Source: Ancylomarina sp. 16SWW S1-10-2 (GTDB lineage Bacteria > Bacteroidota > Bacteroidia > Bacteroidales > Marinifilaceae). From it: 64,000 bases of DNA. Position numbers and translations under genes: made by a program. Under the pieces are notes generated by a model that had not been told where the DNA came from, did not search any database, and saw only the letters and a program-made list of their open reading frames with translations. Position 1 is the stretch's first letter; the number at the start of each line of letters is the position of its first letter. Shown here piece by piece: positions 1 to 7,892 of the stretch. The DNA lies in NCBI RefSeq assembly GCF_009669305.1, contig NZ_SADB01000009.1, positions 124,001 to 188,000 on the forward strand. The letters are read 5' to 3'.

Positions 1-301
1 TTATGACTGATTTTATTTCATTGTCATGAATCCAATTGAGATCATTGATTATTTCTAGCCAATAAACTGTTTCACTTGCTTCACTTTCCGAAATTTTGAT
101 TTTATTCTTAAAATCAGCTTTACTTCTAGATCTATTTACTTCTCTATAGTTAGCCCCAATACTTGTTCCTTATTTAGTAATTTGATTTTTAATCACTCTA
201 TTTTCAGGAGTGTTAGGTAAAGAAATAGATAATTTAATAATGCTTAGAGCAAATTTCTTTGTTCTATTTTCAAGCTGTTTACTAAATTCCTTATTTTCCA
301 T
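1..301 (-). pseudogene. Four-helix-bundle (S23-type) protein, interrupted by a stop; partial
   Basis: The minus strand read from an ATG at 301 gives MENKEFSKQLENRTKK, then a stop (TAA, 172-170) at codon 44. The same frame continues with GTSIGANYREVNRSRSKADF and SESEASETVYWLEI to the window edge. These are the signature blocks of the four-helix-bundle/S23 family (TIGR02436), known from 23S rRNA intervening sequences and as stand-alone genes in Bacteroidota. The stop falls where the family usually has a serine or similar residue before GTSIGAN. The gene lies 41 bp beyond rnfC and so probably between rnfC and an off-window rnfD. A broken gene is the simplest reading; a sequencing error or restart is possible. 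The 3' end is outside the window. Confidence 0.75.
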
Positions 302-302
302 A

Positions 303-342
303 ACCTAACTTTAGGCACTTTAAACTTATAAACTTTAAGTAC
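303..342. repeat. Degenerate AAGTACTT/TTTAAGTGCCT-type intergenic repeat
   Basis: The short gap between rnfC and the four-helix-bundle pseudogene is built of overlapping words such as ctttaggcactttaaac and actttaagtactt. The same word family fills the rnfB-rnfC gap and the gap downstream of tex. No function is known. Confidence 0.4.
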
Positions 343-1671
343 TTATTTTCTAGCTCTTAAAATCTGACCAACTTTACCTTTTCCTAATCGGATGTAATCC
401 AAAAGAGGTCGGTTTGCAGGACAAGTGAAACTACAAGAACCACACTCAATACAATCCATTACAGAATCTGATTCAAGTCTTTCGTAATTCTTTTTCTCAG
501 CTAAAACCATTAATAAGTATGGTTCTAATCCCATAGGACAAACTGAAACACATTTACCACAACGGATGCATGCTTTAATATCTTTACGAGCAGTTTCTTC
601 TTCAGCTAATAAAAGTAAGCCTGAACTACCTTTTGTTAAAGGCACATCAACACTAACTAGTGCTTTACCCATCATTGGACCCCCAGCTATAATTTTAGCT
701 GTATCTTCTGGTAATCCACCAGAAGCTTCAATAATATCGTTAACAGGTGTACCTACTCTGAATTTCCAGTTCGAAGGATTCTTTAATGATTTACCAGTAA
801 CTGTAGCTACTCGCTCGAATAAAGGTTTGTTTTTTTGAATAGCTTCGTATACGGCAAATGCTGATCCTACGTTTTGAACTACTGCTCCAACTTCAATTGG
901 AAGAGCTCCAGAAGGAATCTCACGTTTTATAGTTGCTGCTATTAATTGTTTTTCACCACCTTGTGGGTATTGTGTCTTTAGTGGACAAATTTCAATTCCT
1001 GGATATTTTGATGAAATTTGAGTCATGTGAGCAATTGCGTCAGGCTTGTTACTCTCAATACCGATTATTGCTCTTTTAACATCAATAGCTTTCATCAAAA
1101 TTTGGATTCCCACCATAATTTCGTCAGCTTTTTCAAGCATTACTCTATGGTCAGAAGTCAAATAAGGCTCACACTCAACAGCGTTGATAATAAGAACATC
1201 AGCAACTTTTCCGGGAGGTAATGAAAGCTTCACATGAGCAGGGAAAGTTGCACCACCAAGTCCAACAATACCAGCTTCTCCAATATTTTTGATTATTTCT
1301 TCCTTGGTCTGAGTAATTTCAGTTACAAGGTCTTTACTTCTATCGATAGTCTCTAACCATTCATCACCATCAACTTTAATAATGATAGCTGTACGACGGA
1401 AACCTGTTGCATCCATCACATCATCTATCTTAAATACCGTTCCCGATACTGAAGAGTGAATGTTGGCAGATACAAATCCAGATGCTTTAGCTATAAGCTG
1501 ACCGACTTTAACTTCGTCACCTTTTTTAACGATAGCTTTAGCAGGTGCTCCAATATGTTGAGCAATTGGAATAGTTGCTATTTTAGGTATTGGCAATTCT
1601 TGGATTGCACTTTTTGCAGAAAGTTTATTTCCTTCTGGATGAATACCTCCTATTGAAAATGTTTTTAACAC
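343..1671 (-). CDS. rnfC: Rnf electron transport complex subunit RnfC
   Basis: RnfC is the peripheral NADH- and flavin-binding subunit of the membrane Rnf complex, which couples ferredoxin:NAD+ electron transfer to ion pumping. The 442-residue protein has the RnfC N-terminal barrel-sandwich domain. A glycine-rich nucleotide-binding stretch (GIVGLGGATFPAH) lies near residue 135. Two 4Fe-4S motifs follow, CIRCGKCVSVCP near 367 and CIECGSCSFTCP near 406. It is shorter than proteobacterial RsxC because it lacks their long alanine/lysine-rich tail. It follows rnfB in the same direction after an unusually long 126-bp spacer; rnfD, G, E and A are expected beyond the left edge. Confidence 0.96.
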   Translation of the reverse strand: MLKTFSIGGIHPEGNKLSAKSAIQELPIPKIATIPIAQHIGAPAKAIVKKGDEVKVGQLIAKASGFVSANIHSSVSGTVFKIDDVMDATGFRRTAIIIKVDGDEWLETIDRSKDLVTEITQTKEEIIKNIGEAGIVGLGGATFPAHVKLSLPPGKVADVLIINAVECEPYLTSDHRVMLEKADEIMVGIQILMKAIDVKRAIIGIESNKPDAIAHMTQISSKYPGIEICPLKTQYPQGGEKQLIAATIKREIPSGALPIEVGAVVQNVGSAFAVYEAIQKNKPLFERVATVTGKSLKNPSNWKFRVGTPVNDIIEASGGLPEDTAKIIAGGPMMGKALVSVDVPLTKGSSGLLLLAEEETARKDIKACIRCGKCVSVCPMGLEPYLLMVLAEKKNYERLESDSVMDCIECGSCSFTCPANRPLLDYIRLGKGKVGQILRARK

Positions 1672-1689
1672 TGATTGTCCTCCTTTTGT

Positions 1690-1795
1690 TTAGTTTCTAA
1701 GTGTCTTGAGTGCCTAGAGTATTTGTAAGTTTTACAGTTGCTTACATCTATAAGTATTTTTAAATACTTATAGGACTCTAAGTTCTTCGACTTAA
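1690..1795. repeat. Degenerate repeat spacer with perfect 11-bp inverted repeat
   Basis: The rnfB-rnfC spacer contains degenerate copies of an AAGT-N-CTTGAGTGCCT-like word. It also holds a perfect 11-bp inverted repeat (1749-1759 against 1762-1772, tataagtattt and its complement, 2-nt spacer). The stem is all A/T except one G-C pair and has no clear U-tract, so it is not a convincing terminator. It could affect mRNA processing or the rnfB:rnfC expression ratio. Confidence 0.45.
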
Positions 1796-1797
1796 AA

Positions 1798-2733
1798 TTA
1801 TTTATTATCAGTTGTTTCGTTTTCTTTATTTTCACTGCTAACAGCAGTTTTAGCTACTGGTTTTGCAACAGGTTTAGCCGTTGCGGCAGCAGGTTTGTCA
1901 ACAGGTTTCTCTTTACGAGGTGGAAAGTTTAATTCCTGAATAGCACCTGTTGGGCAAACAATAACACATTTACGACATAACTTACACTTGTTATAATCGA
2001 TATATGCCAAGTTGTTTTCAAGTGTAATTGCGCCAAATGGACATTCTTTTACACATTTACCACAACCAATACAAGCTGTAGAACAAGCCTTTCTAGCGAT
2101 ACCACCTTTATCTTTGTTTACACATGAAACAAAAATACGACGACTCTTAGGACCTTTTTTTCTAAGCTCTAAAATATTGTTTGGACAAGCTTCAACACAA
2201 GCACCGCACGACACACATTTATCTTCGATAACAACAGGTAAACCTGTTTCTTTATCCATATACATGGCATCGAATTTACATGCATCTACGCATTCTCCTA
2301 GGCCTAAACATCCATATTGACATCCAGTATCACCAGAATATAAGGACGCTGCAATGGTACAAGATGCTGCTCCATCATAGGTGTTTGTTTTAGGACGATT
2401 GTCGCAAGTTCCATTACAACGTACAACTGCTACTGTAGGATCGCTAGCTTTTATTTCGTGACCTAAAATAGATCCTACTTTGGCCATAACTGGAGCTCCA
2501 CCTACAGGACAATTCATGCTTGAAATGTCATCAGCTTTAACTAAAGCTTCAGCGAAACTTCTACATCCAGGGTAACCACAACCACCGCAGTTTGCTGCTG
2601 GTAATACTTCTTCTACCTCGTCGATACGAGGATCTTCATACACTTTGAATTTTTGTGCTACAAAATAAAGGATAATTGCCGAAGCAACTCCAATAGCACA
2701 CAAAGCGATAATAGTAATAACTATAGTGTCCAT
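1798..2733 (-). CDS. rnfB: Rnf electron transport complex subunit RnfB
   Basis: RnfB is the iron-sulfur subunit that accepts electrons from ferredoxin for the Rnf complex. An N-terminal membrane helix (about residues 4-25) is followed by the Fe-S domain with CGGCGYPGC near residue 50 and a further Cys near 78. Ferredoxin-type motifs come next: CVSCGACVEACP near 170, CIGCGKCVKECP near 218 and CKLCRKCVIVCP near 248. The C-terminus is a low-complexity Pro/Ala/Lys tail with PVAKPVAK-type repeats. At 311 residues it is longer than E. coli RsxB and carries extra ferredoxin motifs, as is usual in anaerobic bacteria. It starts 12 bp after rseC. Confidence 0.96.
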   Translation of the reverse strand: MDTIVITIIALCAIGVASAIILYFVAQKFKVYEDPRIDEVEEVLPAANCGGCGYPGCRSFAEALVKADDISSMNCPVGGAPVMAKVGSILGHEIKASDPTVAVVRCNGTCDNRPKTNTYDGAASCTIAASLYSGDTGCQYGCLGLGECVDACKFDAMYMDKETGLPVVIEDKCVSCGACVEACPNNILELRKKGPKSRRIFVSCVNKDKGGIARKACSTACIGCGKCVKECPFGAITLENNLAYIDYNKCKLCRKCVIVCPTGAIQELNFPPRKEKPVDKPAAATAKPVAKPVAKTAVSSENKENETTDNK

Positions 2734-2745
2734 TGTTTTAAATAT

Positions 2746-3162
2746 TTACAATTTGTGTATTGTGAACGTAAATGTTTTTTTCAGTTGTTCTTTAAATGTA
2801 TAAAGTATGTAGTAATAGGGTATTAATATTGCCAATGACAATAACCCACTTGTAAGTTCATTGGTGAAAAGCGAAGCAATAAATAGAACTATAAGGACTA
2901 AAACAAAAGGAATGACATAGGCTAACAATAATGCTATCCAGCCTAAGGATTCTTTACCGGTAATATTTACTTGTTCGCCAAGTTTAAAATTCCCGCTATA
3001 GTCAATAATATCGATGTCTTTTTCCTGCATGTCAGACATGGTACATGCAGATTTTGCATGACATGCTGCACAGGCCGAAACATTTAAAATTTTGACTTTT
3101 ATTTTTTCGCCTTTTATATCTGAAATAGTTCCGACGTGATCTATTTGCTTATTGTTTTGCAT
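2746..3162 (-). CDS. rseC: SoxR-reducing system RseC-family protein
   Basis: This 138-residue protein belongs to the RseC/MucC family, which is usually found at the head of rnf operons in Bacteroidota. The N-terminal cytoplasmic part holds a Cys cluster (CAACHAKSAC) near residues 31-40. It is followed by a small beta domain and two adjacent transmembrane helices at about 75-95 and 100-118. The family is linked to reduction of SoxR in enterobacteria, but its role here is more likely Rnf assembly or redox maturation, which is inference from gene position. It is the first gene of the rseC-rnfB-rnfC operon. Confidence 0.88.
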   Translation of the reverse strand: MQNNKQIDHVGTISDIKGEKIKVKILNVSACAACHAKSACTMSDMQEKDIDIIDYSGNFKLGEQVNITGKESLGWIALLLAYVIPFVLVLIVLFIASLFTNELTSGLLSLAILIPYYYILYTFKEQLKKTFTFTIHKL

Positions 3163-3686
3163 TTATCTTTGTCTTGCTTTTATGGCGTGGTTTTTAAATC
3201 GAAATTAACTTTTTCTTCACTGGTGTTTATTTGCTTGATTGTCACCTAATTAACTACGTATGATAGTAGTTTAGACACTTGCTTTTTTTTACCACTCGAC
3301 AACAAAATTAATACTTTAGATCAGATTGTATAATGTGGTAAGTTTATTTATTATTTTTTTAAATAGAGGGAGTTATCCTATTTTGCAAACTAGAGATAGC
3401 AATTATTCATCTATCTATATTGAACACAGTCTGTTTGCTTAGTTAAAAAAATGTAATATTTAAGATTATTCGTTTTGCAAACGTGTTAATTTATAATCTA
3501 TACAAATAGTTGGCGGTGAAATAGTTTGATTGAAGTTAATGACCTACTTCTTTGTTTTGAGTGTGTTTTTATTTACAAAATGATCAGTTAATTTGCTCCT
3601 CTTTCTTTATCTATTGTTATATTCTTTGTGCATAAAAATCATAAAAGATGATAACTTTAAGGCATGTTCTATTAAAAATAATAATT
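3163..3686. other. Divergent intergenic region upstream of rseC and the virK-like gene
   Basis: This 524-bp AT-rich region between divergent genes must hold both promoters. I see a -7-like element for the rnf operon (listed separately) and no clear consensus element for the rightward gene. No ORF, RNA or strong hairpin was recognised. Confidence 0.5.
3303..3310 (-). promoter_or_regulatory. Candidate -7 element for the rnf operon
   Basis: The minus strand reads TAATTTTG, an exact match to the Bacteroidota TAnnTTTG -7 consensus, about 140 bp before the rseC start. I see no good -33 TTTG partner, so this is a weak call. Confidence 0.3.
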
Positions 3687-4157
3687 ATGAAGAAAATTGT
3701 ATTACTAGCATTTCTATTAATGCCAATAATGTTAATGGCAAAGAGTCACAAATTAGAATCCTTTGATCAAGTAATGGATGCTTTGAAAGAAGGCAATACA
3801 GTAAAGGCTGTTTTTTATTATAAGGATTGTCAGATGATTAGTGATAATGAGATTGAAGAGGAGAGTGTTGATGCAATTGGTGGTATGAAAATCGAAACTT
3901 GGGAGTTTTTTGCAAAGAATTCGATTCGAAACAAAGAAGCCTTTGTGGTTTGTTCAACTTCTAAATTAATTGCGAATCCTTTAGGAAATGGATATGTGTA
4001 CAATTATGTGAAAATAAAAATAAAGGAAACTGGAAAAGTTAAAATTACAGCTAATTACGTTGATTCAATTACGCATGAACAAACGATGACTGAGAATTTC
4101 TTTACCGAGATAAATAAGGGTGAAGTTGGAGCTGCTCACTTTTTTGTAGTTGACTAA
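3687..4157 (+). CDS. VirK-family secreted protein
   Basis: The protein of about 156 residues begins with a clear signal peptide (MKKIVLLAFLLMPIMLMA), so the ATG at 3687 is preferred over an in-frame ATG 39 bp upstream that would precede it with a short basic leader. The mature part resembles the VirK family (Pfam VirK). It has a short N-terminal helix (SFDQVMDALKEGNTVKAVF), a Cys-containing strand (YYKDCQMI), a GGMKIETWEFF block and an extended beta-rich C-terminal half. VirK proteins were named in plant pathogens, and their biochemical role is unknown. It stands alone and is followed by a strong terminator. The family call is moderate. Confidence 0.65.
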   Translation: MKKIVLLAFLLMPIMLMAKSHKLESFDQVMDALKEGNTVKAVFYYKDCQMISDNEIEEESVDAIGGMKIETWEFFAKNSIRNKEAFVVCSTSKLIANPLGNGYVYNYVKIKIKETGKVKITANYVDSITHEQTMTENFFTEINKGEVGAAHFFVVD

Positions 4158-4180
4158 ACTGATATTCTAGTTAAAATTAG

Positions 4181-4217
4181 AAACAGCAAAATCCATTTGA
4201 ATTTTGCTGTTTTTTTG
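4181..4217 (+). terminator. Rho-independent terminator of the virK-like gene
   Basis: A perfect 11-bp stem (aacagcaaaat, 4182-4192, with its complement at 4201-4211) has an 8-nt loop and is followed by a run of T. It lies 24 bp after the virK-like stop codon. Confidence 0.85.
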
Positions 4218-4264
4218 TATTTATCTACTGAGAACTCTGTCTCCAAGCCATATATCAATGGATT

Positions 4265-6370
4265 TTAACTTATGATGCTCCAATTGAATTGAGCTTTGCT
4301 CAAGCGTTTTACTTGTTTAGCTAGTGTGTGGTTTATTTCTTTTTCCAACAAAGGATCCTTATCGAGTATGCTTTGAGCAATGTCGCGAGCATATTGTAAA
4401 ATTTGTCCATCCTTTGCTAAGTTGGCTATTTTTAGGTCGTAAGCAATGCCACTTTGTTGTGTGCCTTCAATGTCTCCAGGTCCTCTAAGTTTTAAATCTA
4501 CTTCGGCTATTTCAAAACCATCGTTGGTTCTCACCATGGTTTCAATTCGTTTTTTCGATTCATTCGATAGTTTGTAGCCCGACATAAGGATACAGTATGA
4601 TTGATCGCCTCCACGTCCTACACGTCCTCTAAGTTGATGAAGTTGTGATAGTCCAAACCTTTCGGTGCTTTCTATAATCATAACTGAGGCATTAGGTATA
4701 TTTACACCAACTTCAATTACTGTGGTGGCTACCATTATTTGTGTCTCTCCTGATGCAAAGCGTTGCATCTCGGCTTCTTTTTCGGCAGGTTTCATTTTAC
4801 CATGAACCATACTTATGCCATACTTTTCTGGAGGGAAAAAACTAGCAACAGATTCATAACCTTCTTCAAGATTTTTGTAATCCATTTTTTCCGATTCCTT
4901 AATCATTGGATAAACCAGATAGATTTGACGACCTAAATCTATTTGCTTTTTCATGAATTTGTAAACCTCTTGTCTTTTGTTCTCAAAATAATGAACCGTT
5001 TGAATTGGTTTACGACCAGGAGGTAGTTCATCTATTACCGAAACTTCCAAGTCTCCATATAATGTCATAGCAAGTGTTCTTGGAATTGGCGTTGCTGTCA
5101 TGACTAAAATGTGAGGAGGAATTGGATTCTTCGCCCATAATTTAGCACGTTGAGCAACTCCAAAACGATGTTGTTCATCTATAATAACGAAGCCAAGGTT
5201 TTTGAATTGAACCACATCTTCAAGCAGAGCATGTGTGCCAATGATAATTTGAAGTTCTCCACTTAAAAGCTGTTCGTGTATTATTTTTCTATCCTTTACC
5301 TTTGTAGATCCTGTTAAAAGAGCATAGTTGACATTTATTCCATCAAGGAATTCGGCAATTGTTTCTAGGTGTTGTGTTGCTAGAATTTCGGTTGGTGCCA
5401 TTAAACAAGCCTGGCAACCATTATCGAGAGCCATTAGCATACTCATCAATCCTACAAGTGTTTTTCCACTTCCCACATCGCCTTGTAAGAGTCTATTCAT
5501 CTGTTTTCCCAAACCAACTTCCTTGCGAATTTCTTTCAAAACTCGTTTTTGAGCATTGGTAAGTTCAAATGGGAGGTTATTTTGAAAAAACGAATTGAAA
5601 TATTCACCAATTTTAATGAATTGATGTCCCTTGAAGAGCATCTTTCTTTTCATCTTCTTTTTCAGAGTAGCCAGCTGAATGTAGAATAGTTCTTCAAATT
5701 TTAAACGGTACTGAGCTTTTTTAAGAATTTCAGCATTTTCGGGAAAATGAATTTGAAAAAGAGCGTCGTGAAGATTGATTAAACCCAAATGTTTTACCAA
5801 ATAGGCTGGAAGCGTTTCGGGAATTTTGCCATTTATCGAATTTAAAATGGCTTCTTGAAACTTCTGAATCGCTTTTGAGTTCACAAACCCAGCTTTCATT
5901 TTTTCAGAAGTAGGATAGAAGGCTTGTAGTGAGGCTTGAATTTTATTCTTGGTAGTTTTGCATTCTTCCAATTCAGGATGTACCACATTTATACGGTGGT
6001 TAAATTCTGCAGGTTTTCCAAAAATAATGTATTCTGTGTTTACTTTAATATTCGATTTAACATATTTGATTCCCTTAAACCAAACCAACTCAATTATACC
6101 ATGACCATCGGTGAAATTTGCAACTAAGCGTTGTTGTCTTTTCTCTCCAATGGTTTGCATATCGGTAATTCTACCCTTTACCTGAATGTAAGGAAGCTTA
6201 GAATGTATTTCAGTTGTTTTATAAAATTTAGTTTTATCAATGTATTTGTAGGGAAAATGGTAAAGCAAATCCTCGTAACTGTCAACAGAGAGTTCTTGCT
6301 TTAGGAGTATGGCTTTTTTAGGCCCAACTCCGGGTAAAAATTTGATGTTTTGTCCTGCTAATTCTGACAT
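4265..6370 (-). CDS. recG: ATP-dependent DNA helicase RecG
   Basis: RecG remodels stalled replication forks and branch-migrates Holliday junctions. The 701-residue protein has the usual family length. It carries an N-terminal wedge/OB-fold domain (about residues 5-190), Walker A (GDVGSGKT near 297), the DEQHRFG box near 395 and SAT-type motif TATPIPRT. The C-terminal helicase part includes ERFGLSQLHQLRGRVGRG and the TRG-like region GDIEGTQQSG. It is transcribed alone and faces the virK-like gene tail to tail. The minus strand at 6419-6412 reads TATTTTTG, a possible -7 element about 45 bp before the start. Confidence 0.97.
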   Translation of the reverse strand: MSELAGQNIKFLPGVGPKKAILLKQELSVDSYEDLLYHFPYKYIDKTKFYKTTEIHSKLPYIQVKGRITDMQTIGEKRQQRLVANFTDGHGIIELVWFKGIKYVKSNIKVNTEYIIFGKPAEFNHRINVVHPELEECKTTKNKIQASLQAFYPTSEKMKAGFVNSKAIQKFQEAILNSINGKIPETLPAYLVKHLGLINLHDALFQIHFPENAEILKKAQYRLKFEELFYIQLATLKKKMKRKMLFKGHQFIKIGEYFNSFFQNNLPFELTNAQKRVLKEIRKEVGLGKQMNRLLQGDVGSGKTLVGLMSMLMALDNGCQACLMAPTEILATQHLETIAEFLDGINVNYALLTGSTKVKDRKIIHEQLLSGELQIIIGTHALLEDVVQFKNLGFVIIDEQHRFGVAQRAKLWAKNPIPPHILVMTATPIPRTLAMTLYGDLEVSVIDELPPGRKPIQTVHYFENKRQEVYKFMKKQIDLGRQIYLVYPMIKESEKMDYKNLEEGYESVASFFPPEKYGISMVHGKMKPAEKEAEMQRFASGETQIMVATTVIEVGVNIPNASVMIIESTERFGLSQLHQLRGRVGRGGDQSYCILMSGYKLSNESKKRIETMVRTNDGFEIAEVDLKLRGPGDIEGTQQSGIAYDLKIANLAKDGQILQYARDIAQSILDKDPLLEKEINHTLAKQVKRLSKAQFNWSIIS

Positions 6371-7000
6371 TTAGTAATTGGTTTCGGCATGCTAATATTG
6401 ATTGACTGAATCAAAAATACAATTTAATTTGTAATAGTATTGGTTTGCTTATTTATAGATTTTGATATTTTTTTAATCTTCACCGTATAATCTTTAATAA
6501 TAGATAAATGCCGTATTTTAAGACCCAAGCACAAAATTTTCTTATGCGTTTAGCTTTCAGTTATTATAGCGGTTTTGGGATAATGTTTTATATGTGAAAT
6601 TTTATTTTGATAGGTGATTATTGTACTGTTTGTCGTTTTTAGGTCGATTAATAGGTTTGTTTCGATAGAATTTAGCTAATCATGAAAGTGGTTTGAATGA
6701 AAAATATTGCCTCTGTTCGAAAATAGTCTTGGCGTTTTTGGGAAATATTTGAGCTGTATGATTGACTAATGAGAAAGAATCGACTTAATGTGAGTTCAGA
6801 TTTATTTGATGTTGAATTTCTAATTGTTTTAAAAGGCTTGGAAATTCAATGGGTTAACTCATATAATTAGCTCAAAATAATTAATTTAAAATCTTTGTTA
6901 ATTTGTGATGATATGTGAGCCTAAATTTTATCTTTGTATAAGAGTAGAAAAATTAATTTCGCTTTATTTTGTTTTATAGAAGAGATTTAAAAATACAATT
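6371..7000. other. Divergent intergenic region between recG and the adenosyltransferase gene
   Basis: This 630-bp AT-rich gap lies between divergent genes. It contains a possible recG -7 element at 6412-6419 (minus) and a better rightward promoter at 6902-6936. I see no B12-box or other recognisable cobalamin riboswitch, no RNA gene and no ORF with family similarity. The middle, about 6450-6890, holds nothing I can name. Confidence 0.5.
6902..6936 (+). promoter_or_regulatory. Candidate Bacteroidota promoter for the adenosyltransferase operon
   Basis: TATCTTTG at 6929-6936 matches the TAnnTTTG -7 consensus exactly. A TTTG at 6902-6905 lies 23 bp upstream, slightly wider than usual for the -33 element. 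The downstream gene starts 64 bp further on. Confidence 0.45.
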
Positions 7001-7561
7001 ATGACAAAATTTAAAGTATATACAAAAACTGGAGATTCTGGGACCACAGGATTAATTGGTGGAACTCGAGTTCCTAAACATCATTTACGTCTCGAAGCAT
7101 ATGGAACGATTGATGAGTTGAATTCTTATATTGGATTGATTCGATCTCACGAAATTGAAACAAAGTCGAGTGAGACCTTACTTAAGATACAAAATAAGTT
7201 ATTTTTGATTGGTTCTCGTTTAGCTACTGATGATACAAAATCGGACTTAAAAGAAAAATTGGTGATTCTTGAAGATGATATTCTATTATTAGAAAATGAA
7301 ATGGATAGAATGGATGAAAGTTTGCCAGAGCTGAATAATTTTGTTTTGGCAGGAGGATCTCCTCTTAATGCTTATTGTCATATTGCTCGTACGGTGTGTC
7401 GTAGAGCAGAACGTCGTGTTAATCAGCTTTCTGCCGAAGTAAATGTTAATATATTATTATTGAAATATATAAATAGACTGTCAGATTACTTATTTATTCT
7501 CTCTCGTAAAGTTTTGATCGATATGGGGAAAGAAGAAATAAAGTGGGAGACAAACTTGTAG
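7001..7561 (+). CDS. PduO-type cob(I)alamin adenosyltransferase
   Basis: This enzyme transfers the adenosyl group of ATP to cob(I)alamin to make coenzyme B12. The 186-residue protein has the PduO-family N-terminal ATP-binding motif YTKTGDSGTTGLIGG (residues 6-20) and the helix AYGTIDELNSYIGL. The conserved arginine-rich block ARTVCRRAERRV lies near 128, and the C-terminal NRLSDYLFILSR helix follows. All are typical of the five-helix-bundle trimeric enzyme. The next gene overlaps or abuts its end. Adenosylcobalamin-dependent enzymes such as methylmalonyl-CoA mutase are common in this lineage, but none lies in the window. Confidence 0.93.
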   Translation: MTKFKVYTKTGDSGTTGLIGGTRVPKHHLRLEAYGTIDELNSYIGLIRSHEIETKSSETLLKIQNKLFLIGSRLATDDTKSDLKEKLVILEDDILLLENEMDRMDESLPELNNFVLAGGSPLNAYCHIARTVCRRAERRVNQLSAEVNVNILLLKYINRLSDYLFILSRKVLIDMGKEEIKWETNL

Positions 7562-7614
7562 ATCCAGAAAAAAAAATTATATTCGCAAACTGTAAAAAAA
7601 GCAAAAATAAAACT

Positions 7615-7836
7615 ATGTATTGGACCCTAGAATTAGCTACAAAGCTAGAAGATGCGCCATGGCCAGCATCCAAAGATGAATTGATTGACTTTTCAATTCG
7701 TTCTGGAGCGCCATTAGAAGTTATCGAGAATTTGCAAGAAATTGAGGATGAAGGGGATGTTTATGAAAGTATTGAAGATATTTGGCCCGATTATCCAAGC
7801 AAAGGAGATTTCTTATTCAACGAAGATGAATATTAA
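7615..7836 (+). CDS. DUF2795 domain protein
   Basis: This is a 73-residue acidic protein. I chose the ATG at 7615 because conserved sequence begins there (MYWTLELATKLEDAPWPA) and the extension to 7543 would overlap the adenosyltransferase gene. The block PASKDELIDFSIRSGAPLEV with the following helix matches DUF2795, a small family of unknown function that often accompanies metabolic or stress genes. The tail is rich in Asp/Glu. It probably shares a transcript with the adenosyltransferase. Confidence 0.8.
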   Translation: MYWTLELATKLEDAPWPASKDELIDFSIRSGAPLEVIENLQEIEDEGDVYESIEDIWPDYPSKGDFLFNEDEY

Positions 7837-7837
7837 A

Positions 7838-7872
7838 AAAAAACGTGAGATGTAAATCTCACGTTTTTTTTT
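7838..7872. terminator. Bidirectional rho-independent terminator
   Basis: A perfect stem acgtgagat (7843-7851) pairs with atctcacgt (7856-7864) around a 4-nt loop. It is flanked by A-run and T-run, so it can act for both the DUF2795 gene (plus) and the OstA-like gene (minus). Confidence 0.88.
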
Positions 7873-7892
7873 GTTTCTATTTCGAAGTAGAC

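Noticed and set aside
6371-7000. Cobalamin riboswitch before the adenosyltransferase gene
   Set aside because: I could not find a B12-box-like sequence or the expected long structured leader; the promoter candidate lies only about 64 bp before the start.
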